Both the position numbers and the translations under genes were made by a program. Positions 36,125 through 49,400 of a stretch of DNA of 64,000 nt are shown piece by piece. Under the pieces are notes generated by a model. That model searched no databases. It was not told the DNA's origin and saw only the letters and a program-made list of their open reading frames with translations. Every line of letters begins with the position of its first letter. Position 1 is the stretch's first letter. Source of the DNA: Chrysomallon squamiferum (taxonomy: Eukaryota > Mollusca > Gastropoda > Neomphalida > Peltospiridae); the NCBI GenBank assembly GCA_012295275.1, contig CM022665.1:43078152-43142151 (forward strand). Direction: 5' to 3'.

Positions 36125-39100
36125 TCAGATGTACAGAGTGCCATGGTGGCTACTTCCATCGCCAATATCCAGCTCAAAGTCTTCATGCATCTGCAGCTGA
36201 CTCATGGATGACGTTGCCATGGCAATGTCTGGCATGGTGTCACTCAAGACACTTTCACCGCTGGCTTCATTCTGCAAAGACACAGTTTACAATTTATTTC
36301 AGAAATAAAACTTCATCCAAAAAAATATTTAATTATGAAACTGTTATATGCAGTTTGCACTCTTGACAAATCATGAGATATTACCGTACTAATATCAAAC
36401 TCTTTGATGAATTACTCTGTTTATTTCTGCCTTTATACTGTTAATCATTTTAATGTCAGTAATAATCAAAAAACCCATTTCTAGAACCAGTTCAAAATCC
36501 AGCACCACTCAAGGAATTATTAATTATCTCTTATAAACTATTGTATATCAAACATTTATTATTTCATAATCTGATAATTTTAACCACAAAAATAACTTCT
36601 TTTTTTTTTCTTTTCTGGTCACTGGACATGCAACAACCATGGCATCACAGAGCAAGTTATTTCATCTACAACTTAACTGACAGATAAATAGTTAATGGAC
36701 ATACTAGACCTGGCCTCAGCGCTATAAAGTGACATTTTTGAATCTCTTACCACTGTGGGACTGTAAGGAGGTGAAGGTGACAGAGACAGGACCGGGCTGT
36801 GTTTCTTCCTGGCAGGGGAGGCAATGTAGCGGCGTTCGGAAAACCTCGTCTCCTCGGAATAGTAGTACTGACTGTTCGTCATCACTTCCACCGTGTTGTC
36901 TGGGAGACCAAACTCCCGCACCACCCTCAGCCTGATCTGGGAGCTGACAGCTCTCTTGTCGGAGTACGGCAGGGCGTAGGCTCGCTGGGCTACCCGCGAC
37001 CGCTGCAACTCCGCCTCTCTCTGTAACATCGTGACTAACGTGTTTCTGTCGGGAACTGCGGAAGGAACAGATTAACCAAATTCAAAACACTGTCCAGGCT
37101 TTTAAGCAGTCATCTTTGTTACTTTTTTAAACAGAGGAATATATGTTTTTTTAACACTAACATCATTATTATTAATATTTTTTTAAACCCTAACATTATT
37201 ATTATTAATATTTTTTTAAACACTAACTTTATTATTATTAATATTTTTTTTAAATTTTAGCATTTAGTTTATTAATAATTTTGTTTAAACTCAGCTATTT
37301 AATTTATAATACAAATAAAAATTATCTTAATAATATCAAAAAAAAACCCAACCAAGATCTTTATTTCTACTTCCAAATGCTTTTAAAGATGTGTTTTAAG
37401 ACTACCTGGTATGGTTCCAGCAATGATGTCGACAGTGGAAGCTGGAGAGAGTGAGTAAGGCATGGTATAGTGTCTGTCCTCCACCATGTACAGTGTGTCA
37501 GGGATTGAGGAAATGTTGATCATCCTAATGCGACTCGAGTCCTGCTCATGAGCAAGAGACAACTGGTCTTCCAAGACAGACTGGAATGAATGAATGAACG
37601 AACAAGTGAAATGGACAAACAAATGAATCAATCAATCAATTATTAACAATACTTCCAAGAAATTTTCATATCAACAGTTACTACACACAAACACACAGAA
37701 AAACAAAATTATTTGTGATTAATGAATTTGTAAGAAAAAATTCAGATAGTATAACAATGAAAAAGAAAGGTATTTGAAAAACAAAAAATATATATATTAT
37801 ATGAACAATTATGATAATTAAACACATCATTAAAATATATATTTTATAAAAATGTTATACCACACCTAAAAAATCGAATAAAAAATCACCAATAATTAAA
37901 AATAATAATCAATATACAGGCAGACATTTTTAAAAACAACAAATGTGAAATACGGAGATATAACCAACCTTTGCTTCTTCGTAATAAGGCAAAAACAGTC
38001 GCGGCCGGACATACACTCCATTGTTTTTCCCTCGAACCCAAGCGCACACTTTATTTCCACTGCTTTCATCTCCAATCATATGAGAGGGTGGGGTGCTGAC
38101 AAGACCTCGCTTTATTGCACCATTTAGAGTATCGTTACTGTACGGTATCACGTGGTCAAGCCTAACCAAAGGCAAAATGTCAGCGAGAATATCTCTGAGC
38201 TCGACATCATTCAAGTCTCGTTTCTTAACACCTTTCTTTGCTACACTGTGAGCTGTGTGACTCAGCAGATTTGGTTCTGAAACAAAAAAAAACAAAAAAA
38301 ATAAAGTAATAATAATAAGAACAACATTGTTTTTTTAAAAATAAAATGTTTGGTTTTTCTTATATTCTTTTTTTTTTCTTTCTTATTTCTTATTTTTATT
38401 TTTTATTAAAGGGATGTTTTATTTTTATTATATTATTAACAGTTTAGTTAGTTTCGTTTATTTATAATTCCAGTGGGCTGGGCTTATTCAAGGATTTCAG
38501 TTCAATTTTTTTAAGCATCAGAAAAACTGAGGTGGCCCTATTCACAAAGCATGGGTACGTTCAGTCAATTACAATAATTCTAACTGCTAATCTTTTATTA
38601 TTTCATTTATCTATTATTATTTTTTTTTTTTAATTAATCAGTTTAGTCTGATATTTTTCATTTCTGAATAAGCAGTAAATTTGTTAAAATATAAAAAAAA
38701 GAGAAACATATAAATGTCAAACAGTTAATATTTCATATTACAGTTATTATGCATTTTATCAATTAAATGATCATTTTAAATCCAGATGATTGTTTTTTTG
38801 TTTTTTTATCAATTCATTTAATAAATCTTTCTTAATAATTACAAGGAACCGTGGAATTATTCTTGATTTTAAATAAATATGTTAGTGTTACTAAAATTCT
38901 TTATGGGAACAGACCAGAATATTTATCTGCAGAGTTAAACATGACACAGAAAATAAAACAACTGCTGACCTCTTTCTTCTATTCTGCGAACCAGTTGCTG
39001 TTCACCCCATTTTAACACTGCTGTCAACACGTCCAGTTCTCCTGCCTAAAAATATTATTTAAAAAAACAAACAAAACATAATCAAACAGCCAAAGATATT

Positions 39101-41190
39101 TTTTCTGAAACCTTTATCAAGCAATTTGTTCAGATCCAGGTGTTTTGCAAGCATCCAAACTTAAAAAAATTATAATATAGTGTATTTATTAAGAACATAT
39201 ATTATAATGAGAATAAAAATCAATCAATACTTTTATAAAATTTAAAAACATTAACTTTAGGTACATAAAAATTTTGAATTATTTTATGGTTTAGATTTCA
39301 CAGTATTGTATAACGCTACTTTAAATATTATTTTAATATTAAACTGAAGGCCTCTCTTTAAAAAAATTTAGTTTCATTATTACTATAATTTACTTATTTT
39401 GAATACATTTGTGCAATGAACTTATCTGATTATATCATATTTCTTACCAATAATCAAAATTTAAAGTGTTTCTGAGTTACTGAAGTTTGTTTAACATATA
39501 TATCAGCATTTTTAAAATGTTTAGAAGGAATAAAAATCATTATAAAACATATCTTTATACATATGCATATTATTTTTTATGTAATGGAATAATGATTTGT
39601 ATTTTTTACCTGCAGGAAATCAGAACGAAGTGCTTCTATCAAGTACTCTTTGCTGAGGTCATGTAATACAGGTGAATGTGCTATCTGCACAAACTCCTCC
39701 AATAAATAGTGAAGTCCTTGTCGATGGACCCAGGGAGAGCCATGTGCCTCTGAGCTCCAGTTTAACACTGACGTCAGATTATCTGTTGAGATACTGTCGA
39801 CAATAATATCTTCCGAACCTAGGAAATAAAACATTATTTTCCGCATTTAAAAAAAATCATAAGCAAAAAAAAAAAAAGAAAGACGTTCAACAATGTTGGC
39901 AGTATTTGTAACAAATTTTCTGTTTCTGTTTGATAATATTGACATTATGACATTAACATAACAGTAACAGTAAATAATTTTAAGAAAAAAAAAAAAGAAA
40001 AAAAAAAAGGGAAATATTTTCTGTCTGGCTCTGTACTCACCTTGCGAGAGTACTGTAAAATCGAGGAACTGTCCAATCTGATATATTTCCATTGCTTCAT
40101 CCACCATGGTCATTTGGCATTTCCCACTGGACACCATCGCCTGAACTTCACTTAAGCTGCACATGCTGGAGCTGCCACGGACGATGCACGACAGGTCCAC
40201 TGAGTCCTGATATATTGCATTTAACAACACGCGAGCGTACCTCCGAGAAATCACAGACTCGTCTAACACTATCCGTGACCGAGTGTGCAAGGCCCGCTCA
40301 GTAAGCTCTTCGCCCGAGCGAGCACGACGGATTATCAAGTTTCTGAAAAAGGGAGACCTAGCTGCCAGAATGGCTTTGTGGCAAGGGAATTCCAGCTTAG
40401 AAGTCCTATTGGAATACTGCATAGCATGCGAGGAGGCATCGTTGGTGCTGGCTGACATTAAGTCGTACTGTTCACTCTCTGTGGAAAACACCAGAACTGC
40501 GTCACTGTACTCGCCGGTCTCCAGCAGAGTCCGCAGGTCGTGTTCCACAGCGTTAGGCACGCCGAACTCGACAGCCAACTTCTGAAGTATTTCGCTGTTC
40601 TCCAAGTTCAGCTCCTGAGTGTTCAGTTCGTCGGTGTACAGGTATCGCAGTAGCGCAGAAAACAGCGTCACGTCCACTCCCGATGTTTTCAACTTCACGG
40701 GGACTGACATTCCATAATCAGGATATCGTGATAACAAGTCCCTGAAAAAAGGGCTCCTAATTGCAAGTAAAGATCGGTGGGCAGGGAAGCATGTTCCTTT
40801 GTACAATAAATCGACATCTGTACAGTATTTACAGTCGTAGAGGGTGGACAAATCTTGACGAAGGGTGTTGGCGTTGGGCCGGGCTAAGTTAGCAGCCAGG
40901 GCAAGTTCTTTGAGCGACACCAGTGCTTCATATTCTTGAACAAGAGCACTGATGTCGCGCACATGCCAAGATGAAATTAATTCACGCAACGATTTTCCGT
41001 AATCTAACGACCTGCTATGTCGTCGAACGCGATTCAGTTTCCGTCGAAGTGTCGCAAATTTTGAAGCTTTTTTCTTTTTATCCCTTGCACTGAGCTCTCC
41101 ATCTGATATACCATAAACAGCTGAAGGTCTTGCAAATAGAGGCTTCGGGGCTGACTGAACCCGATCAGGAAGTGAGGAGTTTGTCCCCAT
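36125..41190 (-). CDS. BTBD7: BTBD7, BTB/POZ domain protein (7 exons, 789 aa)
   Basis: Exons in reading order are 41190-40041, 39818-39610, 39045-38970, 38276-37969, 37580-37406, 37055-36751 and 36271-36125. They sum to 2370 nt, in phase, ending in TGA. The start MGTNSS has the form of an N-myristoylation signal, as in vertebrate BTBD7. A basic segment (about 38-60) precedes a first BTB domain (about 120-220, YCTDVDLLY, FPAHRSLLAIRSPFF) and a second (about 227-385, FPCHKAILAARSPFF). BACK-like and BTBD7-specific parts follow (WSSEAHGSPWVHRQGLHYL, KWGEQQL, GVKKRDLNDVELRDIL, YVRPRLFLPYYEEAK, IPDTLYMV, VVREFGLPD), and the last exon has MPDIAMATSSMSQLQ. BTBD7 in vertebrates regulates epithelial branching and E-cadherin/Snail2 expression. 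This protein is shorter than the roughly 1130-residue human one, the difference being in the low-complexity C-terminal part. Confidence 0.96.
37130..37262. repeat. ~43-bp tandem repeat, 3 copies
   Basis: The unit aacactaacattattattatt followed by aatatttttttaa occurs three times with small changes, in the BTBD7 intron between 37055 and 37406. Confidence 0.8.
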
Positions 41191-42206
41191 CTCTCTAGAT
41201 CAATACCATCATCGAATATACAAGATTATGGGTAGCACCATTTTTACAGACTGAAAACAAAGACAAAAAAAAAATAATAATTAATAATTATAATAATAAA
41301 AAATAAATTAATAGAAATTGCAATATTATGTCAAAAAGAAGCTATTTTAGATGAATAACAGAATATAACAAAAATTTTAAAAGTCGGAAATAAAACTTAA
41401 ATAACAGTACAGTTTCACAGAAAAAAAGGACATCCAATATATATATATATACACACACACACACACTTTATATATACACAGTAAACAACATGACTAAACA
41501 AAAACATTATTGTGAAAAAGTAATGAAATTTCTACATTAAGTCAATATTTAAAAAATAAAATTTTAAATAAAAAATTATCCAGATAAATTTAGCTAAAAC
41601 TTTTTCTTGGTAAGATTAATTTAAATTGAAATTTTCTATACGCAGATTTATCTTTTAATACTGAAAGGAAATGTAAATTTACTCTGGAGATTTTGGTAGT
41701 TCTTTTGCAATTATTTTAAATCATTAGAATATATGTACACAAACAAATTATTTTCCAATAACATTTTTTTTTTTTTTTTTTTTTTGCTGCTTTGTTGCAT
41801 CAGATGGTTCTGATTAATAATAAAGTAAAAAAAAATAATAAGCCAATATGTATTTTATTATATAATAATTAAATTGAAATTCACAAGTTAAGCATCTGCT
41901 TTTTTTCCAAGAAAGTTGTGTTTTTATTCTACTTATTCCATTAAAATTTTTTTTTTTTTTAAATAATAAATAAATAAAAATTATTAATTTATTTATTATT
42001 TTAAATTATTATTATTAGAAGGATTATTTTTTTTGGGTTAAAGAAGTACACACACGTGTGTGTGTGTATGTGTGTGCGTCAGGAACACATAGTTTTCATA
42101 CAAACATTTTTGTTTTATTTATCACTTCAGGTAAAAGTTTCTCTCATATAGACACATACACACACTGGTGAAAATCCAGCAAACCCCATTAGTTACATGT
42201 GAATAA

Positions 42207-42404
42207 TGTATATCTGTCCACCGGAAAGCTGACAGGTTAAATGTACTGCTACGAAAGGTGCTTGGCAGGACCAAGGACATCACCATGATGAATGCTGGAG
42301 GCCAGCCTTACACAGAAAAACTTTTTCAACTGGGCCAATATTTACTACCAGTAAACATGCTGAGTTACGCATGCACTGCAATGTTCAACAATCACACAGA
42401 ATGA
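42207..42404 (+). other. Unexplained GC-richer island with a 65-codon open frame
   Basis: Bounded by in-frame stops, the plus-strand frame includes RLNVLLRKVLGRTKDIT, MMNAGGQPYTEKLFQLG and YLLPVNMLSYACTAMF. The composition is far less AT-biased than the surroundings. I recognise no family. It has no early ATG and no obvious splice sites at its edges. It could be an old transposable element fragment, a non-coding regulatory island or a missed exon. Confidence 0.3.
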
Positions 42405-44826
42405 AACAATAACTAAATTCTCCAAATATCAACAGCTGGTCTGTTCTGAGAATTTCAATTTTTTTTTCTTTTCTTTTTTCGCACTAGTATAAAAATATAA
42501 ACCTTCTAAGCCAATGCATTAAATATAAACTGTACAAGTTTTATAATCAAACATTAAAATGATATAAAAATGTTCTTAATACTACACACACAAATTATAA
42601 TACAGTAACTGGGATATAGTTTAAAATGGTTGGTAAACAACTTTATATTACTGAACAGCAGTACATAAATGAAGAAACTACTTTGAACAATTTTTTTTAT
42701 AATGTAAATATGGGATAAAGTACTGGAGCAAGATGTTTGACAATGTTATCATACATATTTAAACAGCAAAGATAAAAAGCTATGCACTGAAACAAAATTT
42801 GAGGTTTAAGATCTATATTAAATAAAGTTTTAAACACTGTGCAAAAATAATAATTAAACAAAACATATACTTCTTGAAACATGGCAACTTAAATATAGAT
42901 CAACTTAATTAGCATATCACGTTTCCTTACAACTGTTTATTCATTTTTATATTCATTTATATATTTTTTATTTTATGTTATTATTTATTATTATTTGCTA
43001 ATAACCCTCAGATGACAGTGAAGAAAAATGACAGTTAAAAGATTAAAAAAGGTCAAATTTCTATCGTGAGAAAAAACATACAATAACATTATTAACAAGT
43101 AATAAAAAAACTTTAAATGTTAAATTAACATCTATATTCTGTGTTTCCTTGATCTAGCTCAGCACAACTCAAAATAAAAAGGCTATATCTACATCCACAA
43201 ACATTTTAAACAAAATAAAAACATTCTGCTCGTCTGTAATTATTTTTATTATTTATTCAATTTTTTTTTTTTAAAAAGGCCTAATTCTTTAATATTATTT
43301 CAAAATAATATAATATAAAACATTTTGCTCAGTCAGTCTCAGACTTTTGAACATTCAAAATTTAGATGTAATTTATGGTTAAGGTTAGCTGTAATGATAA
43401 GTTTTTTTGGATTACAGTTTTCTTAGCAGTTCAATGATCTATAAACAATTATAATGAAATATAACTACATGTTAATTTTTAGTTTTAAATAGATCTCATT
43501 TTGATTGCTGTTACATTTAATCTTTAAGTACGAACATCTTTAAATGAGTGACTTAAGATATTTGAGAGTTTATTTGCTGGCAAATAGATTCTCCCAACAA
43601 CTGATTGGTCAAAAAAACAAGTTGTTGTAAGTTTGTAAGAAATTGTAGAAATATATTATTAAAGACCCATTTTCAATACAATTTGGTAGGAGCACTGCAT
43701 TACAAATACAATATATCATTATTTACAGTGCATGGATACATGAATCAATGTTTTCTTTGGAACTGCAGGACCACATCCAAGATGGCCAAATGGTTGCAGA
43801 TAAATTCTTAAATATCTCATTTGTCACACTTTCAAAGACACTGAATTGATACTTACAGATTAAATATACAATTACCTCTATTTAACAATAATCATAATGA
43901 GTACAAAAATTATTTGTTGATCATTTTGAACGACCTGTCAGCACTTGTCTGTAACAGACTAAATAATTTAATCTTTTTCGGCTTCTGATGTTGATTACTC
44001 TGAACAATTGAATTGATTTATTTAATGATAGTTTTGCAGAAATAAATCATTTTACATTTTGTGATGAATAAATTTCTGGAAAAGCTCTATTTTACTGAAT
44101 ATTATATTTTCAACAAAATACTTAGGTACTAATGGACTGAAATGTTTAAAACTAACAAAAATAATATTAGTTTATGTCGAATAGTACATCTGTTTCTTTT
44201 TTGATTATGTTTTGATCAAGTTGGCGACTAAGGAAGTGATGGCGGTACCGAATATTTACAAACCACATTGACCAAAATGAAATATATGCAAAACAAATTG
44301 ATACAACTATGTGTTTCTGTTTAACATATCTTATTATGAACAAAAAACAGCTAACATAATCAAGAATAACTCACCAAAAATGTCAAACAACCTCACATTT
44401 TACCGACTACTCCTTTTGACATCCACAGCAAATAACTAGATCGCAGTAAATTTAGCAAAATATTTATTCATTAAGTTTGAACGGGTAGAATTAGTAATTA
44501 ATTAAATCATATTAATTTTGTTTTAGATCTGGATATTTCAACAATAATCACTAATTAACTGAACTGAATTTTATTTTTAAAACACTTTTATGCGAACCTG
44601 GTTTCATTTAGGCCACATTAAATATCTACAAATACAGGTATCAACGAAGGGCAGAATCTGTTTTTCTTAGCATTCCAGTTGGAAATTAGAGAGATTAAGA
44701 ACTGGCGTTTTAAAGTTAATTTCCAATGAATAAAATAATTATCAGGAATTAACAAATAACTGAAAATTAAATAACCAACCAAACAAACAACCAACCAACT
44801 AACTAATTAAATAATAAGTCTTACGA

Positions 44827-44829
<3 letters not shown>

Positions 44830-44876
<47 letters not shown>
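44830..44876. repeat. (AC)n microsatellite
   Basis: About 23 uninterrupted AC units upstream of COX8. Confidence 0.95.
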
Positions 44877-44878
<2 letters not shown>

Positions 44879-45141
44879 AAACAACAATAATAAAAATTCT
44901 ATCTGGAACAACGAAATGTTAATTGTTTAGTGTTTAGTAAATTCTAAGTTGCGCTTAGCAAAATTCAGAGTTCACAACTTAATGTTCAGTATAGTTTAAA
45001 AAATGTAATTAAACTTAGATTTTTAGTTTGCTCAATATGTATTGTTATCTGATGACTTTCAAACGATCTTCGTACGAGAACAAACGATATCCGTGCGAGA
45101 ACAGACGAATATCTCGAAAAACCAAATGATATTTATATTTT

Positions 45142-45174
<33 letters not shown>

Positions 45175-45551
45175 TAATTCTCACGGAAATATAATTTTGT
45201 TTTTGAAACGTATTCATTTAACTGACATAACTGTTCTATTTACAATAACAGAGAAGGAAAACAAGTTGTTTCGGCGTCTTGCTCAAGAAATAAGTTATTC
45301 AAACAGAAGTTACTTCGTTGTTTAATTTCAACTGTTAAAATTTTTTTTTCTTCTTCTTCTTCTTTAACTTAAAAAAATTGGGATATTATATATGTTTTGT
45401 CGGTTGTATGCAGCAGAAACTGGTAAATAACTTGGTCGCTGTCCTCACGTTTGTTTACTGGTTCTCAACTGTAAGGTCAGAAAACGCGCAACTATTCGAG
45501 CAGTCGGTTCATTGCTTCCAGCTCGTGTGGAGGAAGATAATTTCGGTAATC

Positions 45552-46167
45552 ATGTCTGGCATTTTGAGAAAGGTTTCGAGCAGTATTTTAACCGTGGCCA
45601 AGCCATCGATAGTCCAGAAAGCGACAGTAATATCTGGTCCACCCAAGTACAGAGTTCCAATGCAGGTAATTATTTTTCATTCTTTCTTGTATGATGAAAT
45701 AAAGATTCACCATGAAGGTCATAGGTTGACATTGTTGCTAATGATCAATAAGTTTTGTATCATGTATGAAATTATTATTATTTTTTAATTTTATATGATC
45801 AGCAAGTACAGTGGTAACTTTATAATTCAGAAAAATTTGATAAAAGGTTGTGAAAACTCACGAGTCGTATTTTATACTGGTCACGTACACGACATATAAA
45901 TTGCCTAATCCGGAAAGTTTACGTCATGCAATTCATCTTGAAAGTTCAGACAATAAAAATACAGTTAAGTTAATTATTATATATTCATTATTTTCGTTTA
46001 AATGTAACTTCTCAATGTAAGTTATTATTACTAGTTAAATTTTTGTTTAACCGCTGCCATTTATTTTCCAGGAGAAAGTTGCCCTTGGTCTTGTGATGAT
46101 CGGTGCCACAGTAGCCCCAATTGCCTGGGTGCTGACACACGTGAAGTACTACAGAGAAAGAGATTGA
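45552..46167 (+). CDS. COX8: Cytochrome c oxidase subunit 8 (2 exons, 69 aa)
   Basis: Exons 45552-45665 and 46072-46167 join at MQ|EKVALG to 69 residues and TGA. Residues 1 to about 28 form a basic, Ser-rich mitochondrial presequence (MSGILRKVSSSILTVAKPS). After SGPPKYRVP comes a single membrane segment (VALGLVMIGATVAPIAWVL) and the short tail THVKYYRERD. Length, a Pro-x-x-W pair late in the helix (APIAW, vertebrate PAGW) and the H-x-x-x-Y tail fit the smallest nuclear-encoded subunit of respiratory complex IV in the inner mitochondrial membrane. The frame is open upstream to an ATG at 45378, but the 45552 start gives the normal COX8 size and a proper presequence. The intron (45666-46071) is GT-AG. 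Confidence 0.88.
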
Positions 46168-46465
46168 CCATAGCAGATGTTTATTAAAAAAGAGCAGGGA
46201 TCACTGTGTGGACATTATGGACAGAAGGAATACCATATTACCAGTCTTCTTGTGGAACTGTTTATAACTTTACTTCAAAGTGCAGTATGCTGGCCAAAAC
46301 TCTGAGATAGGTTTTAAACAGAACATGATTCAGACTGGTTTATAGTGTGTACACCTGTAGAAAAATTTTGAGAAATTTTTTGGTTATTTAATTATTTTAA
46401 TTTTTATTGAAAGCATTAAAAAGTTTACAATACCTTAATGTTGATCTTTTATAATTTCATTTAAA

Positions 46466-46471
46466 AATAAA
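46466..46471 (+). terminator. Candidate COX8 polyadenylation signal
   Basis: An AATAAA lies 300 bases after the COX8 stop codon, a plausible 3' UTR length. Chance occurrence cannot be excluded in such AT-rich sequence. Confidence 0.4.
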
Positions 46472-49400
46472 TGAATCCACAATACAGTTAAATGTCAGTC
46501 TGTTGATGTAAGTGACGGTTAATGCTTAAGAAACTGGCAAAAGAAAATTATTCTAAAGCTTTAAAAATAGTGTGATAGTGAGAAAAAAATGTTTGTGCTA
46601 AATCCTATTGTGAAGGTCACAGTAAAATATTTTATTTGTTCTTTATAAAGATGAGAATAAGTTGATACTTCAAATTTTAATATTTGTGTGAAGGTTATAA
46701 GTACATCATGTTCTTCACAATATATGAAAAATGAGTTCATATGATTAGTATTCAACACCAAAATTATTTTTTTCTCAATGAAATAGGCTAATAAATGTGA
46801 ATAAGAACTGCCCAAATATTTTAAAATTTGAGATTTTTAAAATTTAAAATGAATAGTTCTTTTAAATTAGCTTGTCTCTTCATAACTAAATAATTTCACT
46901 GTACCACAGATGAAATAAAAAGAAACATCCAATTTCACTTATTTTTGTATCTTTTTATTCCAAAAATTCAGAATTATAATGATAAACATGAAATAATTTT
47001 GCATGACCATTCATTCAGAAAAGCAAAATTTAATTTCAGATCATGATTTTGAAACATTTTTAATTCAACCTGCAGTTAAGAAAATGTAAATATAACAAAA
47101 AATCCCAGTAAATATAAATAAAGTCATGGAAAAAAAAAAAGCAGTTAAAAAACAGTTTTGTTTTCAGTATAACCACAGTACTGCAAGTATTTAACAGTTT
47201 TGTTCATTTTTATTTTTTGAGGCTGGTTAAAGATTATCTGTAACAGCACTGTCTGAAAAGCTTAATGAAATATCTATAATATTTAAATAACAATGCTAAA
47301 ATACAAGATTAAATATAAAGTGTTAAATCTCAAAAATTTCTACTAACAACTAGAACTGTTAAATTTGAAGCTTGACAATGGATGTTTGGACACAGAAATT
47401 AAATGGTTTAAAATATAAATCTAACAAGCTGCCTGATACAGATTTCTAAATATTTAGTGTCATGATAAATCCTAAATATTTAAAAAAACAAAAATTTAAT
47501 TAGTCCAAAGTATCCACATTAATTGCAGACTTGAAATTTATATGCAGATGAGAGAAATTTTAAAGATGGTGATTTAATTATTCTTAATATTTTTAGCAGT
47601 TGTATCACAAATCGATATGTATCCAAGTTTGATATTTTTTTTTTTTCAATTTTCTTGACACTAATATGCTTGAGTTTGCTATCATTATTATGTGTACAGA
47701 TATTTATTTTTAAATAAAATAATAATAACAGCAATGATCAAGTATTACCAGGTTATACAAAACTAATTAGTAGGTGTTAAATTTAAGATTGTGCAGCTGC
47801 CAATTTTTTTTTTTCACAACCATAAATTCCATACAACTATAAAGGCCTGTTGTATTCATATCTATAATAAAACATGGACATTTTAAAAACAAAATTTCAA
47901 CTTGTTTTTATCATGCAGATCTTTTATTCCAGAAATGAGAGAGAATGTTTAAAATACATGTTTATATATATTTTAAAGTTATATATAAATAATTATATTA
48001 GTAATACTTAATAACAAAACAATGGCTAATATTGTAATTTTTTAAGCACACATTATTTCTTAAATGAAAATTTGAAGAAAAAAAAAATTATATCAAAAAC
48101 AGACTCGATTTTGTTCTAATTATTAAAACAGACAAACTGTCGCAGGAAACAAAATAATAGTAAATTTAAAAATGAATATGTCAAAATGTAAAACAAATTA
48201 TCAGTGCTATAAAATCTGAAATTAAAATGGTCCCACTATGAAGTATGAAATGATTGAGAAAAATGTAGATTTAATTTATTTTAATAAAATGATAAAACGA
48301 GATTCTTTTGGGAAATGTTAATTTTTTTTGTTATCTTTCACATTCAACTGGTAATAAAAAACAAATTCAAATGTTGCATTATTATATTAAGAGAAAAAAA
48401 ACCAACAACAATAAACAAACAACCATTCAGCAGCTTGTCAAAATTGCAAATATATGAAGTACATCAATTATGTTAAAAAAATATATATATATTTATTGTG
48501 AAATGGTATTTCTGTTACACATTTTAAAAAACATGGCTTGATTTATCTAGATATAATCAGATTTTACTGAAACATGGTAAAAGCAAAAAAAACAAAACAA
48601 ATATATATGTATATATATTAATTTTCAGTTATTTCTAAACAAAACATTTTCTTTAATATAATCAGAGTTGAATTTTTTTAATTATAATTTAGATCATTTT
48701 TTAATAAAAATCACGTTTAAAATAACAGTATTTGATGACTAACAATTACTAAATGCACATACAAATGAAAAAAAATATATATTAAAACTTAAAAAAAAAA
48801 AATACATTTAAAAACACACAACATAAATGTACAATTTATCCACAATAATATAATAAAACGTAAATATGTACAAAAACATTTCGGTAACACTGCAGCATTA
48901 CATTAAAATATTTTTAAAAAATTGTATTGTTATAATACAGTTTAATTATATTCAAATAAAGATATATTAATATTTTAAAAGTAGCTTTTAAAAAAAACAC
49001 GAATAACAACAAAAATAGATGACAATTATTTTGTATTGTTATATTTAAAAGAAATTAATGATAAATATCAGAATTTAAAAAAAAAAATTAAAAAAAATGA
49101 ATTATTTAATTATGGAAGCCAAAAGAAATGGTTAATTTTTTGTAGAAAAAACCGAAAGGAATAATTTTGAAGATTTAAAAATAAAATAATAATAAATAAA
49201 AAATAAAAATTCAATTTATTTCAAAGTTCTACTTATTAGTAATAATATGCAAATAAGCACCTTCAGTATTTTATATATTATTACATACAAATACGTTCGA
49301 ATTTAATGCAATAATTCAAATAATATACACATTTAGCACTATGTAGAAAATAAAAAAATTAAAAATACACAACCACAAATCATCAACAAAAAATACAAAA

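Larger units (their letters stand above)
41191..45551. other. Region between the divergent BTBD7 and COX8 genes
   Basis: 4.4 kb that must hold both 5' UTRs and promoters. Seen here: a TA/CA run at about 41439-41466, a TG run near 42055-42076, a more complex island at 42207-42404 with an open frame (reported separately), an (AC)n tract at 44830-44876 and an (AAT)n tract at about 45146-45173. No TATA box or CpG island stands out for BTBD7. Confidence 0.6.

Noticed and set aside
39847-40040. Open extension of BTBD7 exon 1 past the splice site
   Set aside because: After VLSQG the frame runs into poly-Phe and loses all similarity, while the donor CAAG|GTGAGT joins in phase to a conserved BTBD7 exon.
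45378-45551. In-frame N-terminal extension of COX8 from an upstream ATG
   Set aside because: It would add 58 residues to a protein that is normally about 70 long and would bury the mitochondrial presequence; the ATG at 45552 is preferred.
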